In this document: positions 1 through 10,284 of the stretch, one piece after another
Numbering within the stretch: position 1 is the stretch's first letter
Layout: each line of letters starts with the position of its first letter
NCBI GenBank assembly: GCA_021234155.1
Contig: JAJEKV010000039.1
Coordinates: 6,736,912 to 6,800,911 of the forward strand
Length of the DNA stretch: 64,000 nt
From: Isoetes taiwanensis
Taxonomy: Eukaryota; Streptophyta; Lycopodiopsida; Isoetales; Isoetaceae
Reading direction: 5' to 3'
The notes under the pieces: model-generated
Databases searched by the model: none
What the model saw: only the letters and a program-made list of their open reading frames with translations
Told to the model about the DNA's origin: nothing
Program-made: the position numbers and the translations under genes

Positions 1-104
1 GAGACTTGTTCACATGCTGATGCTTTTACTCTTTATCACGCTGCCAAAGGTACTCTGTTATTATTCGATTTATTTTGGCATATTACATATGCTGTTGGCA
101 GCCA
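1..104 (+). other. left part of duplicated host segment (copy 1), with possible exon end
   Basis: These 104 bases match 18411-18514 almost base for base, at exactly the same length. The first 49 bases read as an open frame ending in AAAG followed by GTAC, a plausible splice donor (residues ETCSHADAFTLYHAAK). The gene is not recognised. The segment stops abruptly at A104, where the Helitron begins, and resumes at T4761. Confidence 0.6.
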
Positions 105-156
105 TCTTCTTTTTTATTTTGGTAAGGTGTTGGGGAATGTGCCTGTGCAGCCGCAT

Positions 157-178
157 GGAACGCCGTATGCGGCGTTCC
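157..178. repeat. perfect 9-bp inverted repeat near the Helitron 5' end
   Basis: Arms 157-165 and 170-178 are exact reverse complements around a 4-base loop TATG. It lies about 50 bp inside the Helitron start. A nearby direct repeat of about 27 bp, containing CGGTGTGGGGCGGCC, occurs twice (261-288 and 302-328) in a pyrimidine-rich tract. Confidence 0.8.
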
Positions 179-1652
179 CTTCTCCCCCTGCGGGACGCAA
201 ATTTTCAAATTCTTGCTTTCTTCTGGCTTTTGTCCTTTCTTTCTCTTTCTCTGTCTCCTTCTTTCCTTCGGTGTGGGGCGGCCAGCTTTCTCTGTCTACG
301 TCTTTCCTTCGGTGTGGGGCGGCCAGCTCTAGGAGAATCGAATATAGAAAAGAAAGTGATGGGAGAAGAGAAGGAACGTCATATTGGGTTAAATGTTATG
401 ATAGCTTAGGGACTCAGGAATCTCAGGAGCAAGATTTCTTAGGTGTTTTGAATCGCCACAATTACCATATTTTTTTGTTCCCCAGTGCCATCGGTGGAGC
501 AGGTGAATATTAAGACCCTAAATCGTCTTCATTCTTATCTGTTTATGTATTGTACAGAAGCTTGCCGACTTCTATTCTTCTTTCGCTTACATTTGCAGAA
601 GCTTGAGGTTTTTATTTGTTGGGAAAAGAGCTCGGATCATTCATTTGAAGCAGAGCATTGAAGTAGGCAATTGAAGCACGTGAGTATACTGGGCTTAGGC
701 CCTTGGATTCTTTCCGATTTTTTGCTTTTCCTTGCTTGATATCTGCATATCCAATCTGGCCCACGTTTACTAAGTGTGATTTCTGAGGTCATCTATCCTG
801 TAGACATGCTTTAGGGCCATTCTATGAGAGGATTGGTGCTTTACTGCTGTTGCATTGTTGGCCATTACAGAGCTATGTTGCCTCAGGAATTCTGCTATGG
901 TTATTGCTTCAATCTGTGCAAGTCAAGTTATTGCTTCGTTATTGCCATTGTTGTTGCAATCGTTGTTTTATGTATGTCTTACCATCTTTGTTTTTACAGG
1001 GAGCTCAATACTATGCAATCTCAAAGTTATCGAAAAGCCATCCTGAGCACTGTATTGACTAGAAGCCATTTGTAAACCAGATTATTGGTAATGCTAATCC
1101 AGCCATGCAATGGGCATGTTTGCAAGCTCCTGTATAAACTTGCAAGCAAGGAGCATGGTCTGCCTTCTAAGGATGATTTTGATGTATGCATATGTATTTA
1201 TTCATTGAAGGTCAAAGTAGCAAGCCTGCAGGTCAGTTCTATGTGTTGCAGCATTTTTGGGAGGGGCATCCAGTAATACGAAATTTAAAATGCCTGATAG
1301 ATGAGGAGCAAAGGAGGGAAAGGTGAGATTGGAAGCCCGTGAATCTGGACATTTGAGCAGCGCACACCAGTTTCATATGATTTGCAATGTTTTTCAGGTA
1401 CGTATGGTAGTATAGAGTTGCTCTAGAACTCTTAGTGCGCTTAGAAAAAGAGTTTAGCTTCGCAGCATAAATATAGATTAGTTGGGATCAGCTGCACGAG
1501 TTTTGGTTGCAAACATTGATTTGAGAATGCATGTTTTCTTTTACATGTAAGTTGTGCATGTCACTTTAGGTAGCAAACATTTCTAATTTCATGTCTGGTG
1601 CAGGTGTAATAAAAATGCTCAGTAGTTTGTAGCTAACTTTCATTACATGCAG

Positions 1653-2228
1653 GTCCTCATATTGCGTGCATCTGGAAATAACTCCAAATCGGAGGATAGA
1701 GTAAAGGAGAAAATATCAGAAGCTAAAGCTGATCTAAAGCCCTCTTGCGTATCTGAGCCTTACATCAAACCTAGAGTGGAGAATAGTAGAGCTGAGAAAC
1801 CTATGGTGGCTGATGTTTGCTTGGAGCAAGCAAGGCCCTGTGATTTTGGGCCACGCTTAAATACATGGAGTAGGCCTAATTCCTCTTTTTCGAATGGCGG
1901 TCGTCGAACAAAATGGAATATGGAGCAGCCTGCGGAGTTTCACTGCCCTATATCCAAGCAGCTCATGGCAGATCTCGTGATTGTAGCTTCAGGGCAGAGT
2001 TATGAAAGAGCATGTATTGAAGCATGGTTTGAGAGTGGACGGCGAGATTGTTTGCAAACAGGTAACATGCTAGATAACATATGCATGTTTCCAAATAATT
2101 CTTTGAAAACAACAATCTTGAATTGGTGTGAAATGTATAATGTTCCTAAACCCAAGCCTGTAGAGTTAGAGGCTGCCAGAAAGTTTGTACATGATATTAT
2201 TAACCCCCTAAGCTTATTTCTTCTGTAA
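1653..2228 (+). pseudogene. captured exon of a plant U-box (PUB) E3 ubiquitin ligase
   Basis: U-box proteins transfer ubiquitin from an E2 enzyme to substrates in the cytosol or nucleus. Taking an open frame that starts at 1647, residues about 98-165 match the plant U-box: FHCPIS, then VIVASGQSYERACIEAWF, then PNNSLKTTILNWCE. The nearest style is the PUB4/PUB45 group, which carries armadillo repeats after the U-box; none is visible here. The exon seems to start after the acceptor ATGCAG at 1647-1652. It ends at a TAA two bases before a GTACGT donor. Two conserved positions differ: DP after the LM motif reads DL, and the usual CPKT reads CLQT. The whole exon lies inside the Helitron, so it is a captured, probably non-functional fragment. 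Confidence 0.75.
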
Positions 2229-4730
2229 GGTACGTTGTGTCAGAAGTTGGAACTAATTTGAGATCTGAGAATTACTTTATGGCTAAATGGCTATGCTTAG
2301 GAGCTACTTTATGCGTACTCTTTATTCTATTCTATTCTACTGCAATACTGACATCCCAGCATTGAACTCAAGCAGTGGGGATGTACTGAGAGCTGTGATG
2401 CATGATGGGTTGAAGCTAAAGGATCCCATTGACATAAAAACAAGTCCTTATTAATGTATGCAAATATTGGCAGGTTATAGAGGATGCAGATTGATTTTTG
2501 GACTTGCAGATTGATTTTTGGAAGATTTTAAAGGACGACTTATGCATTAGCTGCAATAAGCACATCGTATGCTAATAAGATCAAGGTGGATGGTATCTTG
2601 GCTTAGTGCATGAAGGTTTTTATTTGTTTGCTTCATTAAGTGCCAATCACCAGTTTGGAGCATTATGATTGTAAGATATCCATCCTTGCATTAAATTCGA
2701 TGTTTGTAGATGGCATGTGATTGATTCGTGATTTGTATTATGGGATATATATATATTGATAGATATGATCCAGTTTGTTTTGACCCATAAAATATGGCAA
2801 TCTCTCCCTTTGCTAGATTTCATTTTTGACCCATAAGGTATGGCACTCTCTCCCTTTGCTAGATTTCATTGCCTATATGGATAAAATCCAAGAACTTCGT
2901 AGAGCATGCGTTTGCCTAACTTAGCCTAAGTTACTATGATTGCTTAGGAGAATGTAAGTTCCTTTTGTTCCTTATTGGAGATTTTGAACAATGCAATGCT
3001 TCATTTTAAATTGTTGCCGCAACTACACAAAAATTTATATTTGATAAAATGGGAATGCAATTGATAGAGGTACAAAGCATATATATCTGACCATATCATG
3101 CGTACGTGTGCGACTTATAATCATAAGGAATTATGCATCAGTACTTTGTTGTGTGACATCTAACAATGTCTCAAATCTATAGGTTTGCATATATTCCATA
3201 TGTGTGGAAGTTTTAGTCTATCAATAACATGATGTTCCCTCCAATTTAAAGTGAGGCAAACGTTCCTCTACATGGATTTTAGTTATGCACTTCTATTGAG
3301 ATGCAGCAAAAATTCATTACGCTTTGTGGTATCATTTGCATAATTGTCATTTCCGTTTATTCCTTTTGCAATTGCAATGATCCCAATACGAAATATTTAG
3401 TATTTGAAACAGCTTTCTTAAATCTCTCTCACTAAATTTGCACTCCAATTTGCAACACAAGGAGGGATTTGCAGAGTTAATATGAGATATTACAATGCCA
3501 AAACAAAAAGAACATTGCTTATTCAACAATGCCTATTCCTATGTGATCTGCCTATGCCTTAATCAAGGTTTAAAGGCCTTGACACGTATGTAGAAGTGCA
3601 GAACATCTGTTCACAGTATGGCTTGCTCTGTTTATTATTTCATCCATGAGCTATATGCAATTCTAATTTTTATATACAATGCCAACTCAATTTTGTATTT
3701 TGAGGGAGAAGGATAATGTCTTTAGGAAGGGTGCAGTTTGTCTACTATAGCAGTTATATGACTTCTCCATAATGTCTTTTATATCGATGTTGCTTTTATA
3801 TCGATGTCTTTTATATCGATGTTAAGCTCTTTGTTTCTGTTTAGTTGCAGGGGCATAGCTGGCTACTTCTAAGATCTAAGTGTGTAAGCTCAAACAATAT
3901 GCTAATATGTTTTGTACCTGTTATGGACTACCAGTTCTTTGCCTGCTATGGACTACCAATTCATTTGCTCTAAGAGAAATGTTGTCCATACCCCTAAGTG
4001 TCTATTCATTGTTTTACGGACATTATTGGAAATTTTATTATTGTGTATCCGCCTGCATTGAGCAATTGCAGGGTAAAATTATATTAATAAGCCAACAAAC
4101 ACAAGCAATGAGAACTGCCAAATACGTTAAACAAATAAACCCAGGGAGTTATAGTGCTATTCGATTTATTATGTTATAGTGTTCATGTTTTCGTATTGTC
4201 TTAAGGCATAACTTATTGAATATATGCTCCAACTTATATGCAATAATGTACATTGCTACCGCTTTTTTTGTACAATTATCAAGGTTGGACTCATTACCAT
4301 AACTGAAGTAGACATTCATTAGTACTTATGTGCGACTAGAACAAGTTAGAACATCTTGAAACAAGATGAACATATTACAAAGCTTGGGCAAAAGCCCAGA
4401 TGAAACTGTCTTGGCCCACACGTTACTATCACTTTGGATTCACAAACACACACTACCAACTTTGATTAGATACTATGAAGCCACACAATCACATCTTTCA
4501 TAAAGCTCTAAACTATCACAGGCGCCAAGCAATACCCTAAACGTTATGCATTTCTTTTATGTCTACCCGTGCTATTTCCACATATACATCCCATAATTTC
4601 TATCCATTCCATGTGCCCAAAGATAATGCTTAAACCCTAAACCATCACACTTAGGCACTTCGTCATCTACAAATTTTTATTTTACCTAAAAATTGAAGTG
4701 CATCTATAGATTCCACACGTCTAGGACGAA
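2229..4730. other. non-coding Helitron body with small tandem repeats
   Basis: No recognisable coding region. It is AT-rich and intron-like. Three small tandem repeats are visible: a 21-bp period at 2483-2525 (TGCAGATTGATTTTTGGA twice), a 46-bp period at 2774-2866 (two copies around TGACCCATAA) and three copies of about 16 bp around TTTTATATCGATGT at 3774-3823. A short repeat with TATGGACTACCA occurs at about 3920-3960. Confidence 0.6.
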
Positions 4731-4731
4731 T

Positions 4732-4748
4732 GCCCGGCATCGCCGGGC
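4732..4748 (+). other. Helitron 3' terminal hairpin
   Basis: GCCCGGC, loop ATC, GCCGGGC. The flanking T4731 and A4749 extend the stem to 8 bp. The CTAG terminus lies at 4757-4760. This spacing fits the termination signal of Helitrons. Confidence 0.9.
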
Positions 4749-4760
4749 ACACGTTTCTAG

Positions 4761-5763
4761 TATTTTTGGAAATACTTAATCCATGCCATTGACAATAAAT
4801 GGCTAGTTTTGTAAACTGATTATCTGTTATGTCTGCACAATAAAAGTAGCTTAGATACACATTCTAACTTATGTGTATCTTAGGGCTTTATAGGAGTTCT
4901 AATAACAAGTTAAGGTTTGGCTAAATACCACTTTACATATTCTGATTTTCTACTGTAAGTACTTCCTTATTTTGGAGAATAGAGACTCTACCTTGTCAAA
5001 CATTCCTTTGAACAAACGTTCTTCCTGTATGCATAGCAGTGGTATGATTTATGTTGTGTGGCTTGATGGAAACTACATGAATAGATAATCATTCGTGTGA
5101 TGAAATAATTGGAATTAAAAAAGTGATCTGTTCATACATTGGCAGAATTTATCTTGTATGTTATAGTCTTGTTATTTTCTAAATTAAATATACAGCAGAA
5201 ATATGAAGTTCCAAATGCTCATGTATGGGAAGTTCTTTTTGAACTCTAATTGAAAGTATCGTGCTTGTGCCAGGTTGCATAAGTGTGCTAACTGCTGTAG
5301 CATTTCAGAACAGTAGATTAATGTATATTATTCATGGAATGGGGTCTATTTATATTCTGTAGACAAGAGTTATATCGGTATAGCTCTAGTTGCTTTCATT
5401 ATGAATTAGGCATAATGGCCTATTTTACTCGGACCTTTCAATGGCTTTTCAGTAGGCATGCGTGTTGTAAAAAGGTTAGAGATTTTTGTAACTGTCTACC
5501 AAGGAAAGGTTTGTTATATGATAACATAGATGCTGTATACCAGGAAAGGATGGTACCATCTAGGACTTAACGGTTCTTATATGGCCAGATAAGACAGCGG
5601 CGGGATTGACCAATGCTGATGTTTGTGCTAGTATAGACTAGTTCAAGCCGGTTTTTTTCATGACACTTCTGTGCATTGGTCTTATCAGTGCTGCCAAACT
5701 TTCTTGGTAGGGCTTTTAGCAGGCGCTCTTTTATAATTTGAGTTACTGTGGTTCTCTATTTAC
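4761..5763 (+). other. right part of duplicated host segment (copy 1)
   Basis: 4761-5655 matches 18515-19405 with only scattered substitutions. The two copies part at the T-run after AGTTCAAGCCGG: copy 1 continues with unrelated sequence to the LTR element at 5764, and copy 2 enters a LINE tail. No recognised coding region. A short open stretch (KYEVPNAHVWEVLFEL) at about 5199-5249 after a CAG could be an exon, but is unsupported. Confidence 0.6.
5759..5763. repeat. 5-bp target site duplication, left
   Basis: TTTAC directly precedes the 5' LTR and is repeated directly after the 3' LTR at 15955-15959. This proves that both ends of one insertion are present. Confidence 0.95.
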
Positions 5764-6140
5764 TGTTGCCCCTTGAAGTGGCAACATGAAGAAGAGAAGA
5801 AGATATGAAGAAGATTCTAAGTATTGGAGGAGCTATTAAGGAAAAGTATCAGGCTGAAAGAGAATCTAGGCCAGGTGAGTACCCCTGCCAAATCCCCTAG
5901 CCAAAACTAGCCACCCTTGATTTTTCCCAAATTTTTTGAGCCTATCTCCTATTTTTCCTTGAATTTCCCCTATCGCTAGCCAAATATGCCCTAAAGATGC
6001 CTAAAAATCCAAAAATGCCAAAAAATCTATACCTTTACCAAGTGGCATCCTAGTCATCATCCTAAAGTGCCAAAGATGTCAAAAAGTCAAGTGAAAGTCA
6101 AAATAGAAAGTCAAAAAGCACACTTTCCAAAAAATACCCT

Positions 6141-6152
6141 TGCCACGTCATC
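6141..6152. promoter_or_regulatory. ACGT-core motif in the LTR
   Basis: TGCCACGTCATC contains a hybrid G-box/C-box ACGT core of the kind bound by plant bZIP factors. It is one of a family of similar short motifs (TGCCACCTCATC, TGCCACATCATC, TGCCAAGTCATC) spread over 6141-6360. It is present identically in the 3' LTR at 14436-14447. Function is inferred from motif knowledge only. Confidence 0.35.
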
Positions 6153-6491
6153 AAGAGTCAAAATGCCACCTAGGATGGCCACCTTGCTCACAAAAATGCT
6201 TTGTCATCCAACTTTGGTTATATCTTTGCCACTTGGGTCAAAATCATGCCACCTCATCAAAAATATCAAGGGGCATTTAAAATTCGAAAAATCCACTTAG
6301 GCAAAAAGCCATGTTTGACTTTGCCACATCATCCTTCATTATGCCAAGTCATCATTTCATCATGTCCAGTCACCATTGATTCACCTTTTTTAGCCAAAAA
6401 ATCAAAGTGCCATTTTCCAAAACTTGACCACATCACCATGTTGCCCCAATGAAAATATGCCACCTGGCACAAAAAATCTCCAAAAAAGACC

Positions 6492-6499
6492 TTATATAG
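6492..6499 (+). promoter_or_regulatory. candidate TATA box of the 5' LTR
   Basis: TTATATAG within the LTR, conserved in the 3' LTR at about 14787-14794. A second TATATA lies at about 6692-6698. The transcription start cannot be fixed from sequence alone. Confidence 0.35.
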
Positions 6500-6604
6500 A
6501 CCCTTGAATTCCACTTCTTGGGAATCGTGCCCTTTGAAAAAATATAAAAAAATTGTCCTATTCTACCCCCGACCTAGATTCATTTCCAGCCAATCACCCC
6601 CCTC

Positions 6605-6655
6605 CACGTGGCTCACCCGGGCGTGTGGGGCGGTGGAGGTACCGAATCCCACGTG
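6605..6655. promoter_or_regulatory. pair of perfect G-boxes in the LTR
   Basis: CACGTG occurs at 6605-6610 and 6650-6655 with GC-rich sequence between them, between the two candidate TATA elements. Both are kept in the 3' LTR (about 14900-14951). CACGTG is a binding core for plant bHLH and bZIP factors; activity here is inferred. Confidence 0.4.
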
Positions 6656-7658
6656 GGCAAGACACGTTAATTTGAAAGTTTGCGTGGATCGAGCTATATA
6701 TCCCTGGGCTGACTTTTTGATTTAGGCCTGTGGGATATATCCACTGAAGAAAATCCTACCAAGATCCATTAGGGTTCTATGATTCTCGGCTTCACAAGAC
6801 TTTGAGTGATGCGAGAAAGCGATTCGGATCATAATCGACTTACGGAACCAATCGAATCATGAAGAGGATGCGAATTAATGGAGATCATGCCAAGAAACGA
6901 GAATATTGCCTATTTTTGGGAAAGAAGAGTTCGTGGCCATATGCAGACAAATTGGAGCTCTAACTACCCTGACACAGGTCTATAAAGATGATCCGAGCCG
7001 TATTCCACAGCAGGAGAGGAGATTTTTGATTAGAAACCCGCCCTTGTTCTTGAAAGCCAAGATTTTTTGAAGTTACGATACAAATTCTATTTCAGAGTGA
7101 TCAAATGGATTACCCGACGATTGTATTATGTTCCTAAGATAATCGAGAAAAGTTTTCTTGAGCAATTCATGGTGTTTCCCCTTTCTTCAATCGATTTCGA
7201 GTTTTTTCAAAAATTAGGGTTTTCCCATTTTTTATGTGCGGTCCACTTCGGCGAACTTTGCCTACGAATTCCAGATCAATCTTGATCAACAAATGAGTTG
7301 AAATCAATTCAAGTTATCGATGTTATCTAGATTTAGCTAAACTAATAGCTATTACGCGAGAATTTGCTCAAATATTTCATTTGCATTCAAAGGAAGTTTA
7401 TTTTGCATCCCAAAGTTTTTCTTCAATCATTTTCACCACTTTGTTACAGAAAACATCCCAGTCATACACCTGCATTCACATATCACCTTATTTCCTCACA
7501 TTTGCACCTCTTTTCTCATCTTTTCACATCCCCTCACCACACCTTTGGCTCTCTGCACCCTAAACACAGAATTTGGCAAGTATCTTTTAGGAAATCCCAC
7601 AATTTAGAGATTTGTGCATCACAGTTTTTGCAAGGATTCTGTGAAAGGCAACATCTTT

Positions 7659-7678
7659 TGGAGGTCCTACCGGGATTC
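7659..7678 (+). other. primer binding site
   Basis: Starting five bases after the 5' LTR, the sequence begins TGG. Its reverse complement reads as the 3' end of a tRNA: a T-arm-like GAATCCC, an acceptor strand and terminal CCA. Complementarity can be followed for about 19-20 bases. The acceptor end fits a tRNA-Gln-type sequence best from memory; the tRNA identity is tentative. Confidence 0.65.
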
Positions 7679-7701
7679 TCTAAAAAACTCTTGCAAAAAA
7701 C

Positions 7702-8837
7702 TTGAGAGCCCTCATGGTGAGGCACCCAAGGAAGACTGGTACAGATATGGATGGTGATGGAGAGCCTAGCCATGCTGAAGATATGCCTCTGGAGCCTGGG
7801 TTGGCAGCAGCAGCAGCGCCAGCAGCAGCAGCACCCCTAGGCAACTATGCTGACCCTATCTTCAGGTTGGAGACGCCTCCTTCACAGCCCCTTTATGACA
7901 GAAAGAAACCCCTTGAGGTATTTTTAAACTCATTTGATGATTATTTTAGGAATCATGCTCCTAGAGGTATGACTAAGTTGGAATTGTTCAAGCTTTCTTT
8001 ATCTGATGATCTTGCTACTAAATGGTTTAACACTCAAAGAAAGATTTATGGTGTTCACACATTTGAAGAGATGAGGAGCAGATTCATTGATAGGTTTGGC
8101 GAATCTGTGACTCCTGAAACTTTGCTTCAAAGAATCGCATTCTCTTTCTATTAGAAGTGATGAAAGCATAGAAGCTTATGTTGATAGATTTGGAGAGCAT
8201 GTGATAAAGTGTGAGTCAAAGGGTGTAGATAATCCTCCTTTGCATTTGATCCTTTGCTTTCTTGCATGGTTTGAAGTTGGAGACCTCCGTTTACAAGAAG
8301 TTAATGAAAATACATCAACAACAACGTTTTGAGACATTACCAAGGGTATTTTCCAAAGCAATTGAGATCAGCAGGCTAAGGGCTGCATTTTCTACTTTTG
8401 AGCACGTTGATCTTGATTATTTCAATGATTTAGAGACTAACTATGAACCTGTGTGTACAGTGAAGAAGAAAAATTCTTTTGAAGAAGATATGAGAGAAGA
8501 GATTTCTAAGTTGCAAGCTACTAACCTCAAAATTGCAACTGAACATGCCAGGACTGCAGAGACACTTATGGAGGTTACCAAGCAACTCTCTGAGCTCAAG
8601 AAGGCTCCAGCACCCAGAGATGAGGCATCCGATTTCAAGTCTTCAGATTCTACACAAAGTAGAAAACATTGTACCTACTGTAAGAAGCCAGGCCATTCAG
8701 AAAGTAATTGCTGGTCCAAGCCTTGCCCTAGATGTGATAGAAAGGGCCACACTGGTAAGGGAGTGCCCCTGTGTGTTCATATTGTAAAAGAAACAGGCCA
8801 TTATGAAGGCAAAAGGGGATCAAAGAGTATATGTTGA
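7702..8837 (+). pseudogene. retrotransposon gag, frameshifted
   Basis: Gag forms the virus-like particle of the element. The first frame (7702-8154) starts with an ATG 49 bp after the LTR and has a poly-Ala stretch. It then shows the gag core found in plant Ty3 elements (LYDRKKPLEVFLNSF, then ATKWFNTQ, then FEEMRSRFIDRFG). The reading frame shifts near 8140 and again near 8265, continuing to 8837. The C-terminal part holds a CCHC zinc knuckle (CTYCKKPGHSESNC), followed by a second CxxC-x4-H motif whose last Cys is displaced, probably by another indel. Two or three single-base frameshifts mean that no full gag is encoded as written. Confidence 0.85.
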
Positions 8838-9063
8838 AAGATAAAGGTAAGATCAGTAGATGCATCCTCTTCTCATCTTTGTTTCTCGACACAAAGAGAA
8901 GGAGGTGATGAACTTCGAAGAGAAGAAGAGGTCTTGGCTGCTGGTACTCCCTATAGCCTAAGATCCAGACCTCAGCAAGCCAACATGCCTAGAAATAGCA
9001 TAGCTCCTCTCGCCCCTCTGTGGGTTCTGAGCGGTTTCACCTCGAGAATGACAGGCCTGCTTT

Positions 9064-9560
9064 GTGTTAGGTGAAGTTGACCAGGTGTTGAAGTCCGCTA
9101 GAGTCACCCTAGATGTTTTGACCTTGTTAAGAATAGCACCTTCCTATAGAGAACGTGTCAAAACACTTATAGAGGAGAATTCAGAACCTATTGTCCACAA
9201 CATCTCTAGAGTTGGGAAAGACCCTGGTATATTCTCATGTGAAGCTCAAGTCGAAGGTAAAACACTCTCTAAAGTCATCTTGGATGGAGGCTCAGGTATA
9301 AATATCATGCCTTTACATATTATGGACTCTTTAGAGTTAAAAATCACTTGCGACCCCAATTATTCTAAAATCTTTTGCTAATGAGAGTGTACAACCAAAA
9401 GGAGTCGTTAATGATGTTTTGACGGATGTAGGGGGCATCAAGATGACCACGGACTTTGTTGTAGTACGAGTTTCCTTCTCAGATTGGCAGCTATGACCTT
9501 CTTTTGGGCGGGGAAATGGCTCAGGGTGGTTTCTGCAAAGCCAGATTGGGGAGGAGGTAA
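9064..9560 (+). pseudogene. retropepsin-like aspartic protease, frameshifted
   Basis: The protease would cleave the element polyprotein. The active-site motif DGGSGINIM lies at about 9283-9309 (Asp at residue 74 of the 9064-9381 frame), the form typical of plant Ty3 proteases. The domain continues in another frame from about 9361 (a DFVVV strand), and a YDLLLG motif falls in a third frame near 9490. At least two frameshifts therefore break it. The stretch 8838-9063 links gag to protease and shows no recognisable domain. Confidence 0.8.
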
Positions 9561-9726
9561 ATGCACAATAACAGATGGTAAGCAAGAAGTCACACTCTAC
9601 AACCAGGAAGGTAAACTCCAAGAAGAATTTGCCTTTTCAATTGATGATGCACTAATTTATAAAGATGTAGGTGTGTACAACATCTATGTAGATCCACTTT
9701 TGGAAGAAGAAGAGCAAAAACTTGAT

Positions 9727-10115
9727 GAGCATACTCATACATTGTTCTTTGATGGCAGTTGTAGCAGGAAGTTGAGCCTAGCCTGTGCTGCTGCCATCAT
9801 TAAAAGCCCAGAGGCTTTGACAGTGGCTAAAACAGCAAGAATTCACAAAAATATAACCTCTAATGAGGCAGAGTATCAAGCTTTGATTGCAGGTCTCCAA
9901 GAAGCTTACATGATGGGAATCAAGAAAGCTGAATATAAAGGGGGACTCTCAGTTCGTGTGCAATCAAGTCCAAGAGGTATACCAAACCAAGCATTCAAGG
10001 TTAGTACAACTTAAAGAAGAGGTTTTGGGACTGTTAGACAAATTTGAGGCCTGGACTATAGAGCATATCCCTAGGCATTTGAATAGTGAAGTAGACAGGC
10101 TAGCTAAAGGTACCA
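9727..10115 (+). pseudogene. RNase H domain (archaeal-like type) upstream of the reverse transcriptase
   Basis: RNase H removes RNA from RNA:DNA hybrids. The motifs are LFFDGS with the first catalytic Asp at about 9751, SNEAEYQALIAGL with the catalytic Glu at about 9871, and a GDSQ-type motif at about 9943 in the shifted frame. The last is HIPRHLNSEVDRLAK with His and Asp near 10064-10110. All four expected acidic positions can be found. The frame breaks once in a run of five G (about 9940-9945), where removing one base would restore the motif. In Tat elements this second RNase H normally lies between RNase H and integrase; here it lies between protease and reverse transcriptase. Confidence 0.75.
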
Positions 10116-10284
10116 TATTGGATTTTTTAGCTGAAGGAGCCTTTCAGGAAGAAGAACTGAACCTCTCACAGACTTGCCCAATTCTAACTATAGGGATAGA
10201 GGAAGCAAAGCAGAGAGCAAGTCATTTGTATCCAAAAGAATGGCCAAACCGAACCCACGAAAGTTGGTCCAAAAGCTCCTGAGC

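Larger units (their letters stand above)
105..4760 (+). mobile_element. Helitron carrying a captured U-box gene fragment
   Basis: The element starts with TC (105-106) directly after A104. It ends with CTAG (4757-4760) directly before T4761, the A/T insertion preference of Helitrons. Seven to eight bases before the CTAG lies a GC hairpin (arms 4732-4738 and 4742-4748, loop ATC). No target duplication is present, as expected for rolling-circle elements. The paralogous segment at 18411-19405 runs through the same point without the 4,656 bp; its join at 18514/18515 matches the predicted empty site except for one base. No Rep/helicase frame was found inside, so this is a non-autonomous element with a captured gene piece. 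Confidence 0.9.
5764..7653 (+). repeat. 5' LTR
   Basis: 1,890 bp, bounded by inverted TGTTGCC / GGCAACA. Its counterpart is 14060-15954. The 5' third is rich in repeated TGCCA..TCATC-type motifs. The part at about 6790-7360 differs from the 3' LTR in an unusual CG-versus-CTG/CAG pattern. Open frames inside it are shadows, not genes. Confidence 0.97.

Noticed and set aside
6067-6725. Open frames inside the LTRs, also at 14362-14809
   Set aside because: Overlapping frames on both strands within non-coding LTR sequence, no domain.
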